Shown here piece by piece: positions 6,730 through 12,628 of a DNA stretch of 19,002 bases. Position numbers and translations under genes: made by a program. The stretch is from contig JBEKVW010000042.1 of NCBI GenBank assembly GCA_049513695.1, positions 1 to 19,002 on the forward strand, read 5' to 3'. The notes under the pieces are model-generated. The model did not search any database and was not told the DNA's origin. It was given only the letters and a program-made list of their open reading frames with translations. The first letter of the stretch is position 1. The number at the start of each line of letters is the position of its first letter. The stretch comes from UBA1162 sp049513695 (GTDB lineage Bacteria; Chloroflexota; Dehalococcoidia; GIF9; UBA5629).

Positions 6730-7605
6730 GTGATCAATATGAGAGAATTAACAGGATCCAATAATCAATTCGAAGTGAGCGTTTCCGAAGTTAACTTCGG
6801 AAACGGGAAAGTTAAGCTAACCGGCAGGTTGCTTTACCCACTGATCGACGGCAAAGTTCCGGGCGCAGTGCTATGTCATGGCTTCGGCACGGGATACCGC
6901 ACCGTCGAATCTCCGGCCCGCATCCTGGCCAGTAAGGGCATCGCAGTACTCATTTTTGATTTCAGGGGTCATGGCGGGAGCGAAGGCATAGTAGATGAAG
7001 ACATTGTGAAAGACGTTATCGATGCCTGGAATTTCCTGTCCACCTGGCCCGGTGTTGATAGTGAACGCATAGCGCTGGCAGGGCACAGCATGGGAGCACT
7101 GGCAGCCATACTGGCTGCCCGACAGATTAAGCCGCATGCTCTGATCGCTATCTCTTGTCCGCCGGAGATCAACGGGGATATGAGTAAACTTTCCTTTGAG
7201 GTTCCGGTAGAGCTTATGGAAGAAGATAGGCCGGTTATGGAATACCCGCGGGATGGCTCTCTCCCCTGGGTGAAAGGCTTCGCCGGGCTGCTGTCGCAGT
7301 TCTGGATGAGAGTGGCCGGCTACAGGGTGCGCGTTAATTGGAGCAGGTTCTTCAATATTATGGGAAGGGCCAGGCTGTCAGCGGTCATACGTGAACTAAA
7401 GGACTGCACTATGCTGTTCGTCCATTGCGACGGCGACAGCATCGCTCCCTACACCACTGCGGTGGCCCTCTACGAGACGGCCAGAGGGCCCAAGGAAATC
7501 CTTCTGTCGGAAGGAGGTTTTCATTCAACACCACTGCTGGCAGGCAGGATCCGACGTGATTGGACGGACTGGACAGCCAATACGCTCTACGGCCGTTACA
7601 GATAA
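6730..7605 (+). CDS. alpha/beta hydrolase (serine esterase/peptidase-like)
   Basis: This soluble alpha/beta-hydrolase-fold enzyme has 291 residues. The oxyanion-hole motif HGFGTG is at 50-55, DFRGHGGSEG at 77-86, the nucleophile elbow GHSMG with S120, a likely acid D234 or D236 in VHCDGDSIAP, and the catalytic His at H265 in GGFHST. A lid-like insertion covers about 150-215. The family includes esterases, acyl-aminoacyl peptidases and haloperoxidase-like enzymes; substrate cannot be assigned. The GTG start has AGGAAAGG (6713-6720) 9 bases upstream; the ATG at 6739 would be too far from it. No signal peptide is seen. A perfect 26-bp palindrome covers codons 17-26. The receiver-only gene follows after 32 bases, probably on the same transcript. 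Overall fold assignment is firm. Confidence 0.9.
   Translation: MINMRELTGSNNQFEVSVSEVNFGNGKVKLTGRLLYPLIDGKVPGAVLCHGFGTGYRTVESPARILASKGIAVLIFDFRGHGGSEGIVDEDIVKDVIDAWNFLSTWPGVDSERIALAGHSMGALAAILAARQIKPHALIAISCPPEINGDMSKLSFEVPVELMEEDRPVMEYPRDGSLPWVKGFAGLLSQFWMRVAGYRVRVNWSRFFNIMGRARLSAVIRELKDCTMLFVHCDGDSIAPYTTAVALYETARGPKEILLSEGGFHSTPLLAGRIRRDWTDWTANTLYGRYR
6780..6805. repeat. perfect 26-bp palindrome inside the hydrolase gene
   Basis: The half CGTTTCCGAAGTT (6780-6792) is followed directly by its exact reverse complement (6793-6805), with no spacer and no mismatch. It encodes about residues 17-26 (VSEVNFGNG) of the hydrolase. As DNA it has the form of a dimer operator; as RNA it would fold into a stem with a small loop around 50 bases after the start codon. 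Confidence 0.85.
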
Positions 7606-7637
7606 TATCAGTGCATAAATATTAGGGAAGGTGAAAA

Positions 7638-8033
7638 ATGGAAGAACCGATCAGAATCATGATTACCGATGACAATGAGGTGGTCAGAGAAGGGCTTATA
7701 AGCATATTCGAGGGCCATAAAGATATACAAGTCGTGGGCCAGGCGGTCGATGGTTTGGATGCCCTGGATAAGGCCGAGAAGCTTCAACCGGATGTAATAC
7801 TCATGGACGGCCAGATGCCGCGCATGGACGGGCCGGAGGCCATCCGCCGCATCAAAAAGATCATGCCTGATGTGAAGATACTCTTCCTGACGGTTTACGG
7901 CGATTATGCCGGAGATGCTTTGGCCGCCGGCGCAAGCTGGTATCTTACCAAGGACTGCCGACGCCAGGACTTGCTGGAGGCGGTCAGGGCACTGGCGCAG
8001 AGTGCACGCCTTAAAGCCAGGCAAAGCAGTTAA
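7638..8033 (+). CDS. receiver-only response regulator
   Basis: This is a single REC domain of 131 residues with no output domain. The phosphorylation site is complete: D11 and D12 in MITDDNEVVREG, phospho-acceptor D57 in VILMDGQMPRMDG, switch T85 and K105 (LTKD). The sequence resembles the receiver half of NarL-type regulators, including the upstream regulator, so it may come from one that lost its helix-turn-helix. The C-terminus ends about 10 residues after the domain, and the frame closes normally before a terminator. A GGAAGGTG ribosome site ends 4 bases before the ATG. It is 32 bases after the hydrolase gene. Roles for such proteins include phosphotransfer and protein-protein control; the partner kinase is unknown, possibly the hybrid kinase at 14991. 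Confidence 0.9.
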   Translation: MEEPIRIMITDDNEVVREGLISIFEGHKDIQVVGQAVDGLDALDKAEKLQPDVILMDGQMPRMDGPEAIRRIKKIMPDVKILFLTVYGDYAGDALAAGASWYLTKDCRRQDLLEAVRALAQSARLKARQSS

Positions 8034-8056
8034 GATTTACGTAGTTTAAGGCTTTC

Positions 8057-8089
8057 AAAAGTCCCGCCTTATGCAGGCGGGACTTTTTT
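8057..8089. terminator. bidirectional intrinsic terminator
   Basis: AAAAGTCCCGCCT (8057-8069) pairs with 8075-8087 around a 5-base loop, and the T run continues to 8089. On the minus strand the other arm ends in four T bases. It sits between the converging receiver gene (ends 8033) and adenine deaminase gene (ends 8088), so it probably stops transcription from both sides. Confidence 0.85.
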
Positions 8090-9827
8090 ATTTCCCTTTT
8101 TGTTTTATTAATTTGAACTGCGTCACGTCTACTATGCCCATATCGGTGAGGCGCAACTCGGGGATGACAGGCAGGGCGATGAACGATAGGATGGCGAAGG
8201 GCGCTGGCGGCAGGTTGCCCAGCCCGGTGGCAGTACTTTCCAGAGCATTGAACTGTCTGGATACTTCCTCAGCCGGCTGCGCAGAGAGCAATCCGCATAT
8301 CGGCAAAGGTAAGCGGGCGATGATTTTCCCGTCCCTGCAGGCCACAAGACCCCCCTGCATTTGCGCAATACCCTTTACGGCTGCATAAATATCGGTGTCG
8401 CTCGTTCCCACAGCGACTATATTGTGCGAATCATGCGCGATGGTGGAGGCTATCGCTCCCTTCTTAAGGCCGAACCCTTTGACCAAACCCAGTCCGATAT
8501 TACCCGTTCCCTTATGCCTTTCGATCACCACGGCTTTCAAAATATCCTTTCGCGTATCCGGCTTGAAAATACCCTTCGGCACTTTGAGCGGGGTTTTACG
8601 GGTTACGATCTGTCCGGGGACGATCTCTATGACCGGGAAGCGGTCTCCAGCGATTTTGAGCTGGAGCGCTCTGATACTAAAGTGCCGGATGTTGACCGAC
8701 TTCAGCAGCCTTTGCGGAGTTTTGTCCGAATAGGGACCCAGGTACTTGCCGCCGCTGGCGGCTAACCGGCCGTTATAGAAGACCATATCCACCTTTAACC
8801 TCTTGAGGTCCGTTAGCGTCACCATGTTGGCCCGGTAGCCCGGAGCCAGGGCCCCCAGGTCGTAGAAGCGGTGATATTCGGCGGAGTTGATGGTAGCCAG
8901 TTGAATGGCCCTGACGGGGTTGAGGCCAAGCTTTATGGCCTTCCGAACTACGGCATCGACGTCCCCATCGTTCAAAAGATCGGAGCAGGAGCGGTCGTCT
9001 ACCACGAACATGCACCTGTGCCATGTTTTATCGGTAACCAGTGGCAGCAGGGTCTCCAGGTTTTTCTCTGACGAGCCTTCCCTGATCATAAGGTACATGC
9101 CCCTGCGCAGCTTTTCCCTGCCCTCTTTTAGCTCTGTGGTCTCGTGGTCGGAGTATATGCCGGCGGACATATAGGCATTCAACTGTTTTCCGCCCAGACC
9201 GGGGGCATGGCCGGCTATGATCGTGCCCTGTGAAGCACGTATCTTGTCAATAACCGGGCCGAAGGCGTTGATCACGCCGGGGTAGTTCATCATTTCTCCC
9301 AGGCCCACATTGTTTTTCCATTTAAGCAGCCTGGCTATTTCGGGCGCCTCGATATCCGCTCCCGCCGTCTCCATATGCGTGGCGGGCACGCAGGACGGCG
9401 CCATGAAGAAGAAGTCCAGCGGAAGGTCGCGGGCGCAATCCAGCACGAATTTTATGCCGGCGCTTCCGGACACGTTGCTTATCTCATGTAGGTCGGTAAC
9501 TATGGATGTGGTGCCGTGGGGAACGACTGCACGGGCGTATTGCGAGGGGTGCAGCATAGAGCTCTCAATATGAATGTGGCCATTGATAAACCCGGGGGCC
9601 AGATATCCGCCTTTGAGATCGATGACTTTTTTGGCTTTTCTGTATTCACCGATACCGGCAATACGGTCCTGATAGACGGCGACATCGCCCTTTTCGATCT
9701 CTCCGGTGAAAGTGTTTACGATGCGTGCATCCTTCAATACCAGGTCGGCTGGTCTATCCCCCCGTGCCACAGCTATTAGATCGGACAGGCTCAAATCACA
9801 CTCCAATAGCGGCATCCATCGGCGCAA
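8088..9827 (-). CDS. ade: adenine deaminase
   Basis: Adenine deaminase (AdeC type, amidohydrolase superfamily) converts adenine to hypoxanthine and ammonia in purine salvage. The 579 residues are full length for the family. Metal-binding HIH (84-86) is in APGFINGHIHIESSML. TTSIVTDLHEISNV follows, with E178 in GLGEMM, H207 in AGHAPGLGG and H228 in YSDHETTEL; D278 is in VVDDRS. The C-terminal domain holds IAHDSHNIVAVGTSD, typical of this subfamily. The start is uncertain: the frame is open only from a TTG at 9827, an ATG lies at 9815, and neither has a clear ribosome site. The gene comes 24 bases after hpt, and the product (hypoxanthine) is the Hpt substrate, so the pair forms one pathway unit. 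Its stop codon lies in the bidirectional terminator. Confidence 0.95.
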   Translation of the reverse strand: MRRWMPLLECDLSLSDLIAVARGDRPADLVLKDARIVNTFTGEIEKGDVAVYQDRIAGIGEYRKAKKVIDLKGGYLAPGFINGHIHIESSMLHPSQYARAVVPHGTTSIVTDLHEISNVSGSAGIKFVLDCARDLPLDFFFMAPSCVPATHMETAGADIEAPEIARLLKWKNNVGLGEMMNYPGVINAFGPVIDKIRASQGTIIAGHAPGLGGKQLNAYMSAGIYSDHETTELKEGREKLRRGMYLMIREGSSEKNLETLLPLVTDKTWHRCMFVVDDRSCSDLLNDGDVDAVVRKAIKLGLNPVRAIQLATINSAEYHRFYDLGALAPGYRANMVTLTDLKRLKVDMVFYNGRLAASGGKYLGPYSDKTPQRLLKSVNIRHFSIRALQLKIAGDRFPVIEIVPGQIVTRKTPLKVPKGIFKPDTRKDILKAVVIERHKGTGNIGLGLVKGFGLKKGAIASTIAHDSHNIVAVGTSDTDIYAAVKGIAQMQGGLVACRDGKIIARLPLPICGLLSAQPAEEVSRQFNALESTATGLGNLPPAPFAILSFIALPVIPELRLTDMGIVDVTQFKLIKQKGK

Positions 9828-9851
9828 TATAAAATTTGATAACGAAAACCC

Positions 9852-10370
9852 TCATTCTATATAACAGATATCGGAAAGGTAACGGTATTTCTCATCCCAG
9901 TCGATGCCGTAGCCCACTATGAATTTATCGGGAACCGTAAATCCCAGGTAATCGATTTTAACCGGTATCTTATGCCGGGACGGCTTATCAGTCAGGCTGC
10001 ATAAGCGCACCGAGGCAGGCTTTTTCTTATTAAGATAATCAATAAAATAGGCGGTGGTGAGCCCGGTATCGATGGTATCTTCGATAACGATGATATGCCT
10101 GTCTTTCACTTCCTCACTGAGACGGGTTAAGACTTTGATCTTGCCTGACGACTCTATGCCGCTCCCGTAGCTTGATAGTCGCATAAAGGTTACTTCAAGC
10201 GGCATGGCTATCTGGCGCACCAGGTCGGCCATGAAGATAAAAGAGCCTTTAAGTATGCCGATGAGCAGAGGGTTTTTATCCGAATAGTCCCGGCGGATTT
10301 CGCCTGCCATCCTCTCAATAGCCGCCTGGATATCCTGCCGTGTTATGAGTACATGGGGCGTACCGGACAT
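9852..10370 (-). CDS. hpt: hypoxanthine phosphoribosyltransferase
   Basis: This enzyme joins hypoxanthine (often guanine too) to PRPP, giving IMP (or GMP), in the cytosol. Its 172 residues are the usual length. Visible motifs are GILKGSFIF (38-46), SSYGSG (66-71), the PRPP-binding loop VIEDTIDTGLT (95-105), LTDKPSRHK (126-134) and PDKFIVGYGID (147-157), which contacts the purine. The ATG has no ribosome-binding site. Instead a strong promoter lies directly before it, so the message probably starts at or next to the ATG (leaderless). Ade follows in the same direction and supplies hypoxanthine from adenine. The upstream VWA gene ends 58 bases before this ATG without a visible terminator, so some read-through is possible. 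Confidence 0.95.
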   Translation of the reverse strand: MSGTPHVLITRQDIQAAIERMAGEIRRDYSDKNPLLIGILKGSFIFMADLVRQIAMPLEVTFMRLSSYGSGIESSGKIKVLTRLSEEVKDRHIIVIEDTIDTGLTTAYFIDYLNKKKPASVRLCSLTDKPSRHKIPVKIDYLGFTVPDKFIVGYGIDWDEKYRYLSDICYIE

Positions 10371-10377
10371 GCAGACG

Positions 10378-10406
10378 ATTATAACCGCAGCCGTATGGGT
10401 TGTCTA
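10378..10406 (-). promoter_or_regulatory. strong promoter giving a leaderless hpt-ade transcript
   Basis: On the minus strand TAGACA (10406-10401, 5 of 6) and a perfect TATAAT (10383-10378) are 17 bases apart. Only seven bases (CGTCTGC) lie between the -10 box and the hpt ATG at 10370. With the usual 6-7 bases to the start site, transcription begins at or one base before the ATG. This explains the missing ribosome-binding site. Confidence 0.75.
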
Positions 10407-10428
10407 TATGCTTATGGAAAAACGCACT

Positions 10429-11598
10429 TTACTTTCTGGTGACCAGTTTCTTGACCGCCATATTCAATCCATCGATAGTGAGATCGTACATGGGAAAAAG
10501 CTTGGCAACCATCTGCACAGTGGGATAGTTGCGCAAGGTGGATGTCTCGGGGTTGAGCCATGTGCAGTGAGTAAAATGCAACTTGAACTGACGAAGCCTA
10601 TCCAGGCCCGACATCTTCTGGTAACCGTGGAAATAGAGGTCTCCGTAGCGGTCGACCAGCTCTGAGTAGGCCATGCAGGCATCGCCGACGAAGATGACCT
10701 TATAGTCCGGCTCCAGCACCTTTAGCAGGTGCTCGATATACTCGCCCTTGCGCTGGTAAATGTCGGAGTAAAGTACATCGTAGGGACAATTGTGGAAATA
10801 GTAATATTTAAAAGACCTGAAATGGCTGAGAGAATTGGCAGCCGAAAAAAGCTGGCTGCAAAGGTCGGCATAAGGCTCCATGGAGCCGCCGGCATCCATA
10901 ATCAGCAGGAGCTTGATGCTATTCTTGCGCGGCCGCTTCCATTTAAATTCCAGCTCACCGGCGTTCTTGCAGGTGGCATCGATAGTCCTGTCGAGGTCGA
11001 GCTCGTCCTCGGGGCCGACCCTGTTCAACTGCCGGAGCTGTTTAAGGGCCACCTTTATCTGGCGGACATCGAGGGTCATATCGCTACGGTAGTTGCGGAA
11101 ATTGCGTGCCTCCGCTATGCGGACGGCGCTGCGCATGCCGCCGGGCCCACCCACCAGTATGCCCTGAGGGTTATACCCAGAATGTCCAAAAGGTGAAGTG
11201 CCGCCCGTGCCTATCCAGTAATCGCCGCCGTCGTGCCGTTCTTTCTGCTCCTTGAGTCTCTTTTCGAATTCCTTCATCAGCTCTTCGATATCCATTTTTT
11301 TGATGGCGGCTATCTCTTGAGGCGTAAGCTGCGGCCTGTTCTTAGGATCGGTCAGCCATGTAAGCAACTCTTCTGTGAAATCGAGTGGAGGCGCAATGCC
11401 GTTGAAATAGTCCTGGAAAGCGATGTCATACTGGTCAAAATGTGTCTCGCTTTTAACCAGGATAGCGCGGGCCAGGTAGTAAAACTCATTCAGGTTATTT
11501 ATGCAGCCCTTGTAGAGCGCCTCCATCAGGATCATCCATTCCGTGATGGAAACGGGCACTTTCCTCTCCTGCAGCTTATAGAAAAAAGGGGTAAACAT
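10429..11598 (-). CDS. CoxE-like VWA-domain protein
   Basis: This 389-residue protein has a C-terminal von Willebrand factor A domain of the CoxE-like group and acts with a MoxR AAA+ ATPase. The N-terminal 200 residues are mostly helical (with FEKRLKEQKERHDGGDYWIGTGG near 111-133 and a Gly-rich GILVGGPGG). LLLIMDAGGSMEPY (230-243) is the metal-binding MIDAS loop: D235 and S239 are present, but the middle Ser of DxSxS is Gly, a variant I recall from uncharacterised members of this group. VGDACMAYSEL (304-314) probably carries the later MIDAS aspartate. No membrane segment is visible. It starts 24 bases after moxR ends, so the two form an operon. Known pairs of this type mature or remodel protein complexes; the client here is unknown. 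Confidence 0.88.
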   Translation of the reverse strand: MFTPFFYKLQERKVPVSITEWMILMEALYKGCINNLNEFYYLARAILVKSETHFDQYDIAFQDYFNGIAPPLDFTEELLTWLTDPKNRPQLTPQEIAAIKKMDIEELMKEFEKRLKEQKERHDGGDYWIGTGGTSPFGHSGYNPQGILVGGPGGMRSAVRIAEARNFRNYRSDMTLDVRQIKVALKQLRQLNRVGPEDELDLDRTIDATCKNAGELEFKWKRPRKNSIKLLLIMDAGGSMEPYADLCSQLFSAANSLSHFRSFKYYYFHNCPYDVLYSDIYQRKGEYIEHLLKVLEPDYKVIFVGDACMAYSELVDRYGDLYFHGYQKMSGLDRLRQFKLHFTHCTWLNPETSTLRNYPTVQMVAKLFPMYDLTIDGLNMAVKKLVTRK

Positions 11599-11622
11599 GA
11601 CATTAACTCATTGGCGGTGGCT

Positions 11623-12489
11623 TCAGTTGCCGTAAACGTTATAATCCCGGCTCCCGGGCTTCTTCCTGACGTAGTGGTTTACATAGTAATTGATGTCGGT
11701 CTCTTTCTTGATGAGGGTCCCCAGAAAGGGTATCTCTCCGTCTTTGATTTTGCCGTCCAGCCCACTGGCCATCAGTGCTTGAATCCAATCTATCAGCTCG
11801 CTGGTGGAAGGCTTCTTGCGGAAATCGTCGATCTTGCGCAGGCTATAGAAGGATTCCATGGCGTCCTTAAGCAGGGAATTTTTGATGTCGGGGAAGTGGA
11901 CCCTGATGATATCCTCCATCAGTTGAGGATCCGGGAATTCAATATAATGGAAGATGCAGCGGCGAAGGAAAGCGTCCGGCAGCTCTTTCTCGTTGTTGCT
12001 GGTAATAATAACAATCGGGCGCTGCCGAGCCGCAATGTTTTCGTTGGTCTCCGGTATGTAGAAGCTCATCTCGTCCAACTCATTAAGCAGGTCGTTGGGG
12101 AACTCGAGGTCGGCTTTATCAATCTCATCGATCAGCAGCACATCCTGTTGAGGCGAGGTGAAGGCCTGGCCGAGCTTGCCAAGCTTGATATAATGTTTGA
12201 TTTCCGAAACATCCCTGTCGCCAAACCGGCTATCGTTGAGTCGCTGTACCGTATCGTAAACGTAAAGGCCTTCGGACGCCTTGGTGGTGGATTTGATATT
12301 CCAGACAATCAGCTTTTTCGCCAGCGATTTGGCTATGCTGTGGGCCAGCAGCGTTTTGCCGGTGCCCGGCTCCCCCCTGACGAGGAGCGGCCTCTGCAGG
12401 ACGATGGACACGTTGACCGCATTTTTCAGGGCCTCGGATATCACGTAGTCGCTCGAGCCCTTGAACTGGTCAAATTGTTTTTGAGTCAT
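11623..12489 (-). CDS. MoxR-family AAA+ ATPase
   Basis: This 288-residue AAA+ ATPase is of the MoxR type and acts as a chaperone or remodelling motor. Walker A is GEPGTGKT (39-46), Walker B LLIDEID (118-124), sensor 1 TSNN (163-166) and an arginine-finger candidate FLRRC (174-178); the PDPQLMEDIIRVHFPD segment leads into the helical lid. The start is supported by GGAGGA about 7 bases before the ATG. A promoter lies at 12587-12615, and the roughly 90-base leader can form hairpins. The VWA gene follows at once, the standard MoxR-VWA partner arrangement. The Ig-like membrane protein gene ends 140 bases upstream on the same strand and could be functionally linked, but that is inference. Confidence 0.93.
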   Translation of the reverse strand: MTQKQFDQFKGSSDYVISEALKNAVNVSIVLQRPLLVRGEPGTGKTLLAHSIAKSLAKKLIVWNIKSTTKASEGLYVYDTVQRLNDSRFGDRDVSEIKHYIKLGKLGQAFTSPQQDVLLIDEIDKADLEFPNDLLNELDEMSFYIPETNENIAARQRPIVIITSNNEKELPDAFLRRCIFHYIEFPDPQLMEDIIRVHFPDIKNSLLKDAMESFYSLRKIDDFRKKPSTSELIDWIQALMASGLDGKIKDGEIPFLGTLIKKETDINYYVNHYVRKKPGSRDYNVYGN

Positions 12490-12510
12490 GATACATCCTC
12501 CAGAGAATCA

Positions 12511-12551
12511 GGGGTTCACATTTAACCCCCCCGGTCGGGATAGCCGGAGGG
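12511..12551 (-). promoter_or_regulatory. two competing hairpins in the moxR leader
   Basis: In the predicted moxR mRNA, CCCTCCGG (12551-12544) can pair with CCGGGGGG (12534-12527) through one G-U pair and a 9-base loop. The same G run can instead pair as GGGGTT with AACCCC (12516-12511) across a 7-base loop. The two structures share bases and exclude each other. The second ends about 13 bases before the ribosome-binding site. A control function is only a possibility. Confidence 0.3.
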
Positions 12552-12586
12552 CGGGGTGTAAAAATCCTGAGTGCGTTTTGGTTAAG

Positions 12587-12615
12587 ATTTTAGGTTATGA
12601 GATGGTTAAAAGCAA
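12587..12615 (-). promoter_or_regulatory. probable sigma70-type promoter of moxR-VWA
   Basis: On the minus strand TTGCTT (12615-12610, 4 of 6) and TAAAAT (12592-12587, 5 of 6) are exactly 17 bases apart. The -35 box starts only 13 bases past the stop codon of the Ig-like gene. Predicted transcription starts near 12580, about 90 bases before the moxR ATG. Confidence 0.55.
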
Positions 12616-12628
12616 ATTGAGCGGCCAA

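Noticed and set aside
7099..7117. Inverted repeat with 7-base arms (GGCAGCC / GGCTGCC) in the hydrolase gene
   Set aside because: It arises from repeated Ala codons after the nucleophile elbow and is short, with no sign of function.
11233..12525. A 430-codon open frame on the plus strand, antisense to the VWA and moxR genes
   Set aside because: It lies antisense to two genes with clear motifs, has no recognisable domain and spans their intergenic gap. Codon bias of GC-rich genes commonly leaves such frames open.
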